Positions 37,643 through 49,095 are shown, counted from the stretch's first letter. The stretch is 64,000 bases of DNA from Prunella strophiata (GCA_036583965.1 JAZBQD010000030.1:115258926-115322925); one strand, 5' to 3'. Translations and numbers: made by a program. Notes: generated from the sequence alone by a model not told the origin.

Positions 37643-38323
37643 GCAGGACAGGGACAGGACAGGACAGGGACAGGACAGGACAGGGACAGGGGACAGGGGA
37701 CAGGGGACAGGGACAGGGACAGGGGACAGGGGACAGGGACAGGGGACAGGGGACAGGGACAGGGGACAGGGACAGGGGACAGGGGACAGGGACAGGGGAC
37801 AGGGACAGGGGCAGGACAGGGACAGGGGACAGGGGACAGGGGACAGGACAGGGACAGGACAGGGACAGGGACAGGACAGGGACAGGGGCAGGACAGGGAC
37901 AGGACAGGGACAGGGGACAGGGACAGGGGACAGGGGACAGGGACAGGGGCAGGACAGGGGCAGGGACAGGACAGGGGCAGGACAGGGGCAGGGACAGGAC
38001 AGGACAGGGACAGGGGCAGGACAGGACAGGGACAGGACAGGGACAGGGACAGGGGACAGGGACAGGGACAGGGGCAGGACAGGGACAGGGGACAGGGGAC
38101 AGGGACAGGACAGGACAGGGACAGGACAGGGACAGGGACAGGGGCAGGACAGGGACAGGGGACAGGGACAGGGGCAGGGACAGGACAGGGACAGGGGACA
38201 GGACAGGACAGGGACAGGACAGGGGCAGGGACAGGACAGGGACAGGGGCAGGACAGGACAGGGGCAGGACAGGGACAGGGGCAGGGACAGGACAGGGACA
38301 GGACAGGGGCAGGACAGGGACAG

Positions 38324-38368
<45 letters not shown>

Positions 38369-38645
38369 GCAGGGGCAGGGGAAGGGGAAGGGACAGGGAC
38401 AGGGACAGGGGCAGGACAGGGACAGGGGAAGGGGAAGGGACAGGGGCAGGACAGGGACAGGGGCAGGACAGGGACAGGGACAGGGGCAGGACAGGGACAG
38501 GACAGGGACAGGGGCAGGACAGGGACAGGGGCAGGACAGGGACAGGGACAGGGACAGGGGCAGGGACAGGACAAGGGAAGGACAGGGACAGGGGCAGGAC
38601 AGGGACAGGGGAAGGGACGGGGGCAGGACAAGGACAGGGGCAGGC
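35353..38645. repeat. G-rich GGGACAGGGGCAGGACA array
   Basis: A mosaic of 5-6 bp words (GGGACA, GGGGCA, GGACA, GGAACA) spans 3.3 kb in no fixed order. Long-range order differs along the array: AACAGGACAGGGGCAGG blocks dominate the first third, while GACAGGGGACAGGGGACAGG blocks dominate 37340-38350. The plus strand has near-continuous runs of 3-4 G, so it has very high quadruplex potential. Apparent proteins such as Gly-Gln-Asp-Arg or poly Ser-Cys-Pro are artefacts. Confidence 0.96.
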
Positions 38646-38929
38646 TCAGCTTTCACCACGGACACAGCTCCGAGTGTGCCAGGCTCCAGTGCCCCATTTG
38701 CAGCCAGCTCCACTGCTGCTCTCACACAATGGTGCTTGGAACTGTCCTTCATTCAGAGCAGCAAAGCTCCTGGTTTGAGTTCTCCCTCTCCTCTCCCCAC
38801 TGTCTGGCACAGGGCAGGACAGAGGCTCCTTGGAAGGATGGGTGGGCAGAGGGGGGTCCCCTCAGTGCCAGTGAGGGGCTGGGGGCGTGGAGCCCACCTG
38901 GCATGGGTGAGGAGCCCCCTGGGAGCTCC

Positions 38930-39060
38930 TGGGTCAGGATGCCCCTGAATCCCTGGAAGTGCTCCAGGCCAGGCTGGATGGAGCTTGGAGCAGCCTGGTC
39001 TAGTGGAAGATGTCCCTGCCCATGGCAGGGGAGAACCAGGATGATTCCATCATTCTGTGA
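38930..39060 (+). mobile_element. CR1-like 3' end, plus (in D1)
   Basis: It has CTGAATCCCTGGAAGTGCTC, CAGGCCAGGCTGGATGGAGC, TTGGAGCAGCCTGGTCTAGT, GATGTCCCTGCCCATGGCAG and terminal TTCCATCATTCTGTG. The paralogous copy is at 43165-43293. Confidence 0.62.
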
Positions 39061-39079
39061 AATGTTAATTTAATAAAAT

Positions 39080-39560
39080 CCTATGGGAATAAATCACACA
39101 GACTCCATTTTCTTCATGGTGGCAAAAAGCCTCTTTTTCTCCACGTAACTCGTTTGATATAATTTTTACAGAGCTGTTTGAGGACTCCCAGATTGGTCAG
39201 GAAGCTTTCTTGCCAATTACTTATTGGTTAATAACAAGTTGTTACCATGTATTGATTGGTCACTCAAAGCCCCGGGTAGTGTAACGGGCAGGGAAGTGTT
39301 TGTGAGGGATAGTTTCATTTTTTTTTCTATCTAACGGTGTTTGATTTTAAACAAAGTTTATGAGGTGGCTGTTGTTTTTTCACCCAGGACAACAGATGTT
39401 GTGCTCACGAAGCTGCTCACACCAGGATTGCTTTCTCATGGGAACCTGCGCAAAGGGCTGGGATCTGACAAGGCCAGCCACTGCTTCCAGGAGAGCAGGC
39501 TTGATTTTATGAAGCCTTTCTTTATGACTTTTCACATATGAACAAAGCCCCACTTCACAG
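39080..39560 (-). mobile_element. LTR-like segment in D1, degraded
   Basis: On the minus strand this corresponds to the better preserved copy at 43310-43790, which has a TATA box followed by an AATAAA signal as in retroviral LTRs. In this copy both signals are damaged (ATTATATCAAACG, and no AATAAA in the equivalent position). No internal retroviral genes are adjacent. Assignment as a solo LTR is tentative. Confidence 0.3.
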
Positions 39561-39700
39561 ACAGGAGGTAATAAAAAGCACCTCCTTCCTTGTCTTGAAA
39601 TGAGTATGGTAGCTCAGCTGGGGGGGAGTTTTGGGTGGTGACTGGTTTGATCTCATGGATTAGAGCTCCTGTGGTCCCAAAGGTCCCTCACAGCTCCCTG

Positions 39701-42700
39701 AAGGGAATGGAGAATCCCTGAGGAGCTGGGAAGGGAATGGAGAATCCCTGAGGAGCTGGGAAGGGAATGGAGAATCCCTGAGGAGCTGGGAAGGGAATGG
39801 AGAATCCCTGAGGAGCTGGGAAGGGAATGGAGAATCCCTGAGGAGCTGGGAAGGGAATGGAGAATCCCTGAGGAGCTGGGAAGGGAATGGAGAATCCCTG
39901 AGGAGCTGGGAAGGGAATGGAGAATCCCTGAGGAGCTGGGAAGGGAATGGAGAATCCCTGAGGAGCTGGGAAGGGAATGGAGAATCCCTGAGGAGCTGGG
40001 AAGGGAATGGAGAATCCCTGAGGAGCTGGGAAGGGAATGGAGAATCCCTGAGGAGCTGGGAAGGGAATGGAGAATCCCTGAGGAGCTGGGAAGGGAATGG
40101 AGAATCCCTGAGGAGCTGGGAAGGGAATGGAGAATCCCTGAGGAGCTGGGAAGGGAATGGAGAATCCCTGAGGAGCTGGGAAGGGAATGGAGAATCCCTG
40201 AGGAGCTGGGAAGGGAATGGAGAATCCCTGAGGAGCTGGGAAGGGAATGGAGAATCCCTGAGGAGCTGGGAAGGGAATGGAGAATCCCTGAGGAGCTGGG
40301 AAGGGAATGGAGAATCCCTGAGGAGCTGGGAAGGGAATGGAGAATCCCTGAGGAGCTGGGAAGGGAATGGAGAATCCCTGAGGAGCTGGGAAGGGAATGG
40401 AGAATCCCTGAGGAGCTGGGAAGGGAATGGAGAATCCCTGAGGAGCTGGGAAGGGAATGGAGAATCCCTGAGGAGCTGGGAAGGGAATGGAGAATCCCTG
40501 AGGAGCTGGGAAGGGAATGGAGAATCCCTGAGGAGCTGGGAAGGGAATGGAGAATCCCTGAGGAGCTGGGAAGGGAATGGAGAATCCCTGAGGAGCTGGG
40601 AAGGGAATGGAGAATCCCTGAGGAGCTGGGAAGGGAATGGAGAATCCCTGAGGAGCTGGGAAGGGAATGGAGAATCCCTGAGGAGCTGGGAAGGGAATGG
40701 AGAATCCCTGAGGAGCTGGGAAGGGAATGGAGAATCCCTGAGGAGCTGGGAAGGGAATGGAGAATCCCTGAGGAGCTGGGAAGGGAATGGAGAATCCCTG
40801 AGGAGCTGGGAAGGGAATGGAGAATCCCTGAGGAGCTGGGAAGGGAATGGAGAATCCCTGAGGAGCTGGGAAGGGAATGGAGAATCCCTGAGGAGCTGGG
40901 AAGGGAATGGAGAATCCCTGAGGAGCTGGGAAGGGAATGGAGAATCCCTGAGGAGCTGGGAAGGGAATGGAGAATCCCTGAGGAGCTGGGAAGGGAATGG
41001 AGAATCCCTGAGGAGCTGGGAAGGGAATGGAGAATCCCTGAGGAGCTGGGAAGGGAATGGAGAATCCCTGAGGAGCTGGGAAGGGAATGGAGAATCCCTG
41101 AGGAGCTGGGAAGGGAATGGAGAATCCCTGAGGAGCTGGGAAGGGAATGGAGAATCCCTGAGGAGCTGGGAAGGGAATGGAGAATCCCTGAGGAGCTGGG
41201 AAGGGAATGGAGAATCCCTGAGGAGCTGGGAAGGGAATGGAGAATCCCTGAGGAGCTGGGAAGGGAATGGAGAATCCCTGAGGAGCTGGGAAGGGAATGG
41301 AGAATCCCTGAGGAGCTGGGAAGGGAATGGAGAATCCCTGAGGAGCTGGGAAGGGAATGGAGAATCCCTGAGGAGCTGGGAAGGGAATGGAGAATCCCTG
41401 AGGAGCTGGGAAGGGAATGGAGAATCCCTGAGGAGCTGGGAAGGGAATGGAGAATCCCTGAGGAGCTGGGAAGGGAATGGAGAATCCCTGAGGAGCTGGG
41501 AAGGGAATGGAGAATCCCTGAGGAGCTGGGAAGGGAATGGAGAATCCCTGAGGAGCTGGGAAGGGAATGGAGAATCCCTGAGGAGCTGGGAAGGGAATGG
41601 AGAATCCCTGAGGAGCTGGGAAGGGAATGGAGAATCCCTGAGGAGCTGGGAAGGGAATGGAGAATCCCTGAGGAGCTGGGAAGGGAATGGAGAATCCCTG
41701 AGGAGCTGGGAAGGGAATGGAGAATCCCTGAGGAGCTGGGAAGGGAATGGAGAATCCCTGAGGAGCTGGGAAGGGAATGGAGAATCCCTGAGGAGCTGGG
41801 AAGGGAATGGAGAATCCCTGAGGAGCTGGGAAGGGAATGGAGAATCCCTGAGGAGCTGGGAAGGGAATGGAGAATCCCTGAGGAGCTGGGAAGGGAATGG
41901 AGAATCCCTGAGGAGCTGGGAAGGGAATGGAGAATCCCTGAGGAGCTGGGAAGGGAATGGAGAATCCCTGAGGAGCTGGGAAGGGAATGGAGAATCCCTG
42001 AGGAGCTGGGAAGGGAATGGAGAATCCCTGAGGAGCTGGGAAGGGAATGGAGAATCCCTGAGGAGCTGGGAAGGGAATGGAGAATCCCTGAGGAGCTGGG
42101 AAGGGAATGGAGAATCCCTGAGGAGCTGGGAAGGGAATGGAGAATCCCTGAGGAGCTGGGAAGGGAATGGAGAATCCCTGAGGAGCTGGGAAGGGAATGG
42201 AGAATCCCTGAGGAGCTGGGAAGGGAATGGAGAATCCCTGAGGAGCTGGGAAGGGAATGGAGAATCCCTGAGGAGCTGGGAAGGGAATGGAGAATCCCTG
42301 AGGAGCTGGGAAGGGAATGGAGAATCCCTGAGGAGCTGGGAAGGGAATGGAGAATCCCTGAGGAGCTGGGAAGGGAATGGAGAATCCCTGAGGAGCTGGG
42401 AAGGGAATGGAGAATCCCTGAGGAGCTGGGAAGGGAATGGAGAATCCCTGAGGAGCTGGGAAGGGAATGGAGAATCCCTGAGGAGCTGGGAAGGGAATGG
42501 AGAATCCCTGAGGAGCTGGGAAGGGAATGGAGAATCCCTGAGGAGCTGGGAAGGGAATGGAGAATCCCTGAGGAGCTGGGAAGGGAATGGAGAATCCCTG
42601 AGGAGCTGGGAAGGGAATGGAGAATCCCTGAGGAGCTGGGAAGGGAATGGAGAATCCCTGAGGAGCTGGGAAGGGAATGGAGAATCCCTGAGGAGCTGGG

Positions 42701-42872
42701 AAGGGAATGGAGAATCCCTGAGGAGCTGGGAAGGGAATGGAGAATCCCTGAGGAGCTGGGAAGGGAATGGAGAATCCCTGAGGAGCTGGGAAGGGAATGG
42801 AGAATCCCTGAGGAGCTGGGAAGGGAATGGAGAATCCCTGAGGAGCTGGGAAGGGAATGGAGAATCCCTGAG
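39701..42872. repeat. 30-bp minisatellite, ~106 identical copies
   Basis: The 30-bp unit contains GGAATGGAGAATCCCTGAGG followed by AGCTGGGAAG. Every unit reads the same across 3.17 kb; I saw no variant base. The related array at 44605-45085 has visible variants and the left inverted arm has a few more. Unit length divisible by three makes all frames trivially open; the repeating SSSGILHSLP reading frame on the minus strand is not a gene. Confidence 0.98.
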
Positions 42873-43922
42873 GGATCAGCTTTTACACGGACACAGCTCC
42901 GAGTGTGCCAGGCTCCAGTGCCCATTGCCGTCCAGCTCCACTGCTGCTCTCACACAATGGTGCTTGGAACTGTCATTCATTCAGAGCAGCAAACTCCTGT
43001 TTTAGTTCTCCCTCCTCCTCTCCCACTGTCCTGGGGCACAGGGCAGGACCGAGCTCCTTGGAAGGATGGGTGTGCAGAGGGGGGGTCCCCTCATGCCCAG
43101 TGGGGGCTGGGGGCGTGGAGGCCCAACCCACCTGGCAGGGTGTAGGAGCCCCCTTGGATCTCCGGGTCAGGATGGCCCTGAAAGTCCCTGGAAGTGCTCC
43201 AGGGCCAGGGCTGGAATGAGCTGGAGCAGCTGTCAGGAAGGTTACCCTGCCCATGGCATGGGAAACCAGGAGGATTCCATCATTCTGTGAATGTTATTAA
43301 TAAAATCCTATGGGAATAAATCACACAGACTCCATTTTCTTCATGGTGGAAAAAGCCTCTTCTTTATTCACGTAACTCGTTTTTATATAATTTTTACAGA
43401 GCTCGTGTGTGACTCCAATTGGTCCCGGAGCTTTCTTTTCTTTCTTTGCCAATTACTTTGTGGTTAATACAAGTTTGTTTACCATGTATTGATTGGTCAC
43501 TCAAAGCCCCGGGTGTACGTGCAGGGAAGTTGTTTGTGAGGGATAGTTTTCATTTTTCTATCTAACGGTGTAAACACAGTTTATGCAGGTGCTGTTGTTT
43601 TCACCCAGGAACAGATTGTTGTGCTAACGAGCTGCTCACACCAGGATTGCTTTCTCATGGGAACCTGCAAAGGGCTGGCTCTGACAAGGCCAGCCACTGC
43701 TTCCAGGAGAGCAGGCTTGATTTTATGAAGCCTTTCTTTATGACTTTTCTACCTTACTGCAACAAGCCCCACTTCACAGACAGGCAGGTAATAAACAGCA
43801 CCTCCTCCTTGTCTGAAATGAGATGGTAGCTCAGCCTCGGGGGGAAGTTTTGGGTGACTGGTTTGATCTCATGGATTAGAGGCTCCTGCTGGTCCCAAAG
43901 GTCCCTCACAGCTCCCTGAAGG
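42873..43922 (+). repeat. 1-kb direct duplication, copy D2
   Basis: Second copy of 38646-39700. After its last shared bases (CACAGCTCCCTGAAGGG) it continues into unique sequence (CTGGGGCAGTCAGAAGC), whereas D1 continues into the 30-bp array. The join in D1 therefore looks secondary. It contains the CR1-like 3' end 43165-43293. Confidence 0.93.
43310..43790 (-). mobile_element. Solo LTR-like segment in D2
   Basis: Read on the minus strand, an AT-rich promoter-like stretch TTATATAAAAACGAG (about 43380-43393) is followed roughly 20-25 bases later by GAATAAAGAAG (near 43360), the TATA-then-polyadenylation spacing typical of an endogenous retrovirus LTR. I could not fix TG...CA termini or a target-site duplication, and no retroviral reading frame accompanies it. 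A non-LTR origin is possible. Confidence 0.35.
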
Positions 43923-44604
43923 GCTGGGGCAGTCAGAAGCTGCTGACTGCAGTTTCCCTGCTGAGGGTCTCTGCAGGCTTCCCAGAGGGTCCAGTTCTAG
44001 TGGTCCAAAAAATCAGAAATGGGGACAAAATCACCTAAGAGGCTTTTAGCAGGAATGTCTGCTGATCTCCAGCTCAGAGCTCCCAATTCCCTCCCCACTG
44101 TGGTTCCCAAAAAGTTAAACCAGTTCTGGGTCCTGGAGCACGTCCAGTGTGGGGCAAGAGCAGGGGCAGAGCTCTCAGCTGCTGGGCAGGACCCTGCCAG
44201 CCCAGGCACAGCCCTGGGACCTCTCTGGGATCCAGGGGCAGGGAATGAGCTGGGCAGGGGTGACCTGGGGCAGGACCAGCCGTGAGTGATGGGGTGCTGA
44301 GGGCTCACCGAGGCTCCTTGGGGCAGCCTGAGGGTCTGCAGGGCTCCTGCACTCAGTGCAGTTCATTGGTGCAGCTGTGGGAAATACCCAGGGAGCGACC
44401 TGGAGAGGTGTCTGTGCCCCTCCCCACAGGCTCAGGTGTGAGCACAGCCCCCTCCCCACCCCGTGTGCCCCGGGGCACTCCTGGGCTGGCCGTGAACACG
44501 GGCTGGGTGGCAGAACAAGGCTGGGACCTGGCACTGCTGGCTCAGCCTTTTCAGGCTTTTGTCTCTTGCCTATCAGCGGGGATCCCTGGAAGCCAATGTC
44601 CAGG
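43923..44604. other. Unique sequence, no gene seen
   Basis: Unique GC-rich sequence links D2 and the smaller 30-bp array. No exon signature was recognised. Confidence 0.5.
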
Positions 44605-45088
44605 GCAGGGAATGGAGAATCCCTGAGGAGCTGGGCAGGGAATGGAGAATCCCTGAGGAGCTGGGAAGGGAATGGAGAATCCCTGAGGAGCTGGGAAGGG
44701 AATGGAGAATCCCTGAGGAGCTGGGAAGGGAATGGAGAATCCCTGAGGAGCTGGGAAGGGAATGGAGAATCCCTGAGGAGCTGGGCAGGGAATGGAGAAT
44801 CCCTGAGGAGCTGGGAAGGGAATGGAGAATCCCTGAGGAGCTGGAAGGGAATGGAGAATCCTGAGGAGCTGGGAAGGGAATGGAGAATCCCTGAGGAGCT
44901 GGGAAGGGAATGGAGAATCCCTGAGGAGCTGGGCAGGGAATGGAGAATCCCTGAGGAGCTGGGAAGGGAATGGAGAATCCCTGAGGAGCTGGGCAGGGAA
45001 TGGAGAATCCCTGAGGAGCTGGGAAGGGAATGGAGAATCCCTGAGGAGCTGGGAAGGGAATGGAGAATCCCTGAGGAGCTGGGCAGGG
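44605..45088. repeat. 30-bp minisatellite, smaller variable array
   Basis: About 16 units of the same 30-bp family as 39701-42872 occur, with GGGCAGGG variants in five or six units and single-base deletions near 44844-44862. It borders the right inverted arm, and the same unit in reverse ends the left arm at 29036-29131. Confidence 0.96.
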
Positions 45089-46830
45089 GCTGAGCCTGGA
45101 GCAAAGGAGGCGAGGGGGGACCTTGTAGGCTCTGAACAAAAGTCCTGCCAGGAGGGGGACAGCTAGGAGGGTTGGGCTCTGCTCCCAGGAACAGGACAGG
45201 AGGAATCAGCCTCAAACTGTGCCGGGGGGTTCACATTGGATATTGGGGAAATTCCTTCCCAGACAGGGCTGTCCAGCCTGGCACAATGCTAAGGGAAGGG
45301 GTGGAGCCACATCCTGGAGGGATTTCCCAACGGGTGGACTTGTGACACTTGGGGACATGGGTTCATGGTGGCCTTGGGGAATGGTTGGACTCGGTGGGCT
45401 GAGAGGGCTTTTCCAGCTTCAGTGACTGATTCTGAGCTTTGCTCCAGCATCTGCATGCAGGAGAGGCTCCTGTTCCAGGCTGGCAGCAGCAAGAAATGCC
45501 AGTTCCCAGCCAGGGTGAAGGAACCAGGGCCGGTGGAGGGCACCCTGTAAAGCACACTCTGTATTTACTTGGTCCCCAGTTCAAGGGTGTCCCAGAATTA
45601 AGGGTCTGTGCCAGGAGCAGGGCTGGCCATGAAGCCCCTCCCTGAGCCAGCCCCTGGGCTCACTCAGCTGCTCTTTGGGCCTTTTCCTTACACCCCCCTG
45701 GCCCAGCTGCCAGAAGAGCTCTGGACTTCCCCCCGGGCATGCCTGGTACCAGCTGGAGGGGTGGCCTGTGACACTGGAAGGTGTCCCTGCCCCTGGCAGG
45801 GGTGCAATGAGACAGACTTAAGGTCCCCCCAGCCCCCAACCTAACCTTGTGTGATTCCATGATTCCCCAGTTCCTGATCGGCAACATTGGGATATGATGG
45901 ACCCAAATCATGTAACAGTGCAAATCACCCAAACACCCAGTGCAAAACAATCATCAGCTAAATAACCACTTTAGAGCAATGCCACAACTGCAGGTGAGCA
46001 TTGATGTGCTGTGCTGCATGGGGACATGTCAGCACCCAGCCAGGCAGGGTCCCACCCTGGGGGACACTGGGCAGGACAGGGCTCTCCATGCTGCTCTGGG
46101 CTGGGTCTGCTGCGACTGCAGGTGGGGAGGGCAGCCCTGGCCCCTGCCTCCTGCCCCTGCTCTGCCCACTGCCCCTGCCCCAAACCATTGGCATCCCTGT
46201 TCTCGCCACTGCACACTCTTCTCCTTCACTGTGTGCCTGGTGCAGATGCCCAGCCAAACCTCCGTCAGGTGTCCTCTGTCTCAGCCAAACTAGGGAAAAA
46301 AAAAAAAAAAAAAAGAATTTCTGACATAAGTCAGGAAAACCATAAGTTCATGTGCTTAAATTTACCAGAGAAATGGGATTATCAGAGAAATCTGAAAACA
46401 GCTTCATTTGCCTTTAGATTCAAATAAAATAATGGCAAAGTGATATGAGACTTGATCTATAGTGTAAGAGGGCAGGAATGTAATTAATGGCAATCAAGTG
46501 CCCCCCCCCCCCTCGTTTGGGGCATTCAGCTTCCGTGGAGACATGGAATTTCATTTTCTGATGCATCCACATGGGGTGATAAAGTTACCCCCAAGCCTGA
46601 AAAAAGTTACCCCGAGGCTTGATGCAACCTGAGTATTTATATTCACAACATTGTGATACAGAGCTCGTTATGCCACACAAAACAAATTAATAAATAGACA
46701 GTAAAGGCAGCTGGCTGGTGGACTTTGGCCAACTGCAGATGCTGTCTCCAATACGCAGTCTCATTTCTGTGTGCTCCTGGAGAGGGCCTGCAGGGACTGG
46801 CCAGATGCTGGCCTCTGGATCTGTGATTGG
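45010..46830 (-). repeat. Right arm of 1.8-kb inverted duplication
   Basis: Reverse complement of 27310-29131, ending at the second N gap. Differences are dominated by indels in homopolymers: a 12-C run at 46501-46512 replaces a short sequence in the left arm, and the A run near 46297-46315 differs in length from the T run of the left arm. The lower boundary is approximate because it merges into the 30-bp array. Confidence 0.9.
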
Positions 46831-47330
46831 NNNNNNNNNNNNNNNNNNNNNNNNNNNNNNNNNNNNNNNNNNNNNNNNNNNNNNNNNNNNNNNNNNNNNN
46901 NNNNNNNNNNNNNNNNNNNNNNNNNNNNNNNNNNNNNNNNNNNNNNNNNNNNNNNNNNNNNNNNNNNNNNNNNNNNNNNNNNNNNNNNNNNNNNNNNNNN
47001 NNNNNNNNNNNNNNNNNNNNNNNNNNNNNNNNNNNNNNNNNNNNNNNNNNNNNNNNNNNNNNNNNNNNNNNNNNNNNNNNNNNNNNNNNNNNNNNNNNNN
47101 NNNNNNNNNNNNNNNNNNNNNNNNNNNNNNNNNNNNNNNNNNNNNNNNNNNNNNNNNNNNNNNNNNNNNNNNNNNNNNNNNNNNNNNNNNNNNNNNNNNN
47201 NNNNNNNNNNNNNNNNNNNNNNNNNNNNNNNNNNNNNNNNNNNNNNNNNNNNNNNNNNNNNNNNNNNNNNNNNNNNNNNNNNNNNNNNNNNNNNNNNNNN
47301 NNNNNNNNNNNNNNNNNNNNNNNNNNNNNN
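46831..47330. other. Assembly gap, exactly 500 N
   Basis: There are 500 consecutive N. Left of it is the end of the inverted duplicate arm, and right of it is the purine-rich tract. Confidence 0.99.
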
Positions 47331-48488
47331 TAAGCACAAAAGCATGTAGGCAGTGGGAATGGGAAAGGAAAAGTAGGGAAAGGGGAAGGGAAAAGCAAGG
47401 AAAGGAACTGAAAAGCAGAGAAAAGTCTCTTAAGTATTCGAAAGGACAGGGAGTTGGAATAACAGCATGAATTTAAATGAAATGAAATTATAAGAATAGA
47501 AAAGCAAGGAAAAGGCAAGGAAGGAAGAGGGAAAAAAAATTAAATTACCCAGAAAAAGCATGGAAGAGATGGGGAAAAAAATGGAAAATAAGTCAAAACA
47601 GGGAGGGGATGGAAAAATGAAAGGGAAGAAGAAATGCACCTGGAAAATCTTTGGGAAAAAGTGGAAGGAGGAAGAGAGAAGAAATTGGAAAAGCACTGAA
47701 GTGAGGCAAGGAAACACAGAGGTACCTAAAAAGTATTGAAATAATGGGGGGGGGGGGGGGGAAAGAAGGGGAAAAGAGAAAAGAATGGAAATAAGAGGGG
47801 GGAAAGACCTGAAGAGAAAGCAAAGTGGGGGGAAAGCAAATGCAAATCAAGGGTGGCACAGGAAAGTGGGAAAAGACAGGCAGGAAAAATCCAAGCAGGA
47901 AAGATGGGAAATGAAAATACAGGGAAGAATAATGAAAATAAAGGGAGGGTGTTGGAAAGAGCCTGAAAAAATAATGGAAGAAAACTCAAAGGAAGGGAGG
48001 AAAAGTCAAAGCAGGGGAAAATCTGAAAGCACCAAGAAGAAAAAGGGGGGAAAGGCAGGAAAGACCTGGGAGGAAACCAAAAGGGGAAGAAGGAGAGAGG
48101 GGAAGGGAAGAGAAGGGGATGGGGAGCAAGAAAAAACAGGGAAAGAATGGCAGGAAAACAAAAGCACAGAAGACACAGGAAAAGCTGTGAAAAGAGAGGA
48201 TGAGAATAAGCAGGAAAGTAAAGAAATACAGTGAGAAGGAAAAGCAGAAAGACTGGGAAAGCAACAGGGGAGAGAAAGCAGAGAAAAGCAGTGGGGAAAG
48301 AAGGGAAAGACAGACATGGAAAAAGAAGGGGGAGAAAAGAAAAGAGGGAAAATTCAAAGCTGAAAGATGGGAAAAGGAGAGGGGAAGTGTGAAAAGGGAG
48401 AAAAAGTGTAGGAAAGGGGAGAAGGGCCAGAGTGGAAAGCAGGGAAGGGGAAGGAAGCACTGAGAAAGGACAGGAATTTGGGAGGGGG
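47331..48488. repeat. Polypurine tract (~1.15 kb)
   Basis: The plus strand is overwhelmingly G and A (for example GGAAGGAAGAGGGAAAAAAA), with a 16-G run at 47746-47761. Pyrimidines are sparse. It directly abuts the second gap. Mirror-symmetric purine stretches here could form triplex DNA. Lys/Glu/Gly-rich and Phe/Ser/Pro-rich open frames in it are compositional. Confidence 0.9.
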
Positions 48489-48714
48489 GCAGAAAAGACT
48501 TTGATTAACTACAGCTTCAACTTAAAACCAAATGAAAAGGGCATTAAAATTCTTTTAGCCAAAGTGACAGTGTTTGACTTCTGACAAAACTCCATCACTG
48601 TTCCCATGAAGGAGCTCTGGGACACCTCTGCTTTTCCAGGCCCTGGCTCCTGAGATTCCTGGTTTCTCCTCCCAGGTTGTGCCACTCAAGCTTTGAGAAT
48701 TTAATTCCCAGGGA

Positions 48715-48855
48715 ATGGGCACGGCCCTGCCAGAGCTCCAGGAGAGTTTGGACAGCTTTGGGATTGTTGGGGGGTCTGGGCAGGGCCAGGAGCTGGAATG
48801 GGTGATCCCTGTGGATTCTTCCCACTCAGGACATTCCATGATTCTTCCATGGCCA
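48715..48855 (+). mobile_element. CR1-like 3' end, plus
   Basis: It has GGGCACGGCCCTGCCAGAGC, CAGGAGAGTTTGGACAGC and ends ACATTCCATGATTCTTCCAT. The order is consistent with a CR1 3' end, diverged in the middle. Confidence 0.45.
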
Positions 48856-49021
48856 TTCATTCCATGGACATTCATGACTGAATTTCCTCAGCTTATTCTT
48901 GACCCCAAAGGTCTCCAAACTGGGACTTTCCTTTGAGTACAAATCAGGAAAGGCTTTGTTGAGTTCAGCTCAGTGTGCTCTGTTGAGGATGAGCCTTTCT
49001 TCCTGTCTTAGGTAAAAGGAA

Positions 49022-49024
<3 letters not shown>

Positions 49025-49094
<70 letters not shown>
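49025..49094. repeat. (CAT)n microsatellite, ~23 units
   Basis: An uninterrupted CAT/ATC trinucleotide run within unique sequence between 48860 and 49640. Nothing else was recognised in that stretch. Confidence 0.97.

Positions 49095-49095
<1 letters not shown>

Larger units (their letters stand above)
38646..39700 (+). repeat. 1-kb direct duplication, copy D1
   Basis: It is nearly identical to 42875-43922, starting at CAC(A)GGACACAGCTCCGAGTG and ending GTCCCTCACAGCTCCCTGA. Differences are mainly single-base indels and a few short replacements (for example around 38700, 39520 and 39600). It sits between the G-rich array and the large 30-bp array. It contains a CR1-like 3' end (38930-39060) and an LTR-like segment. 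Confidence 0.93.

Noticed and set aside
39701..42872. CRISPR-like regular array of 30-bp repeats
   Set aside because: There are no unique spacers, the units are directly adjacent, and the context is a vertebrate genome.
47726..48463. Lys/Glu-rich (plus) and Phe/Ser/Pro-rich (minus) open frames
   Set aside because: They are explained by the polypurine composition of the tract; no domain or start context.
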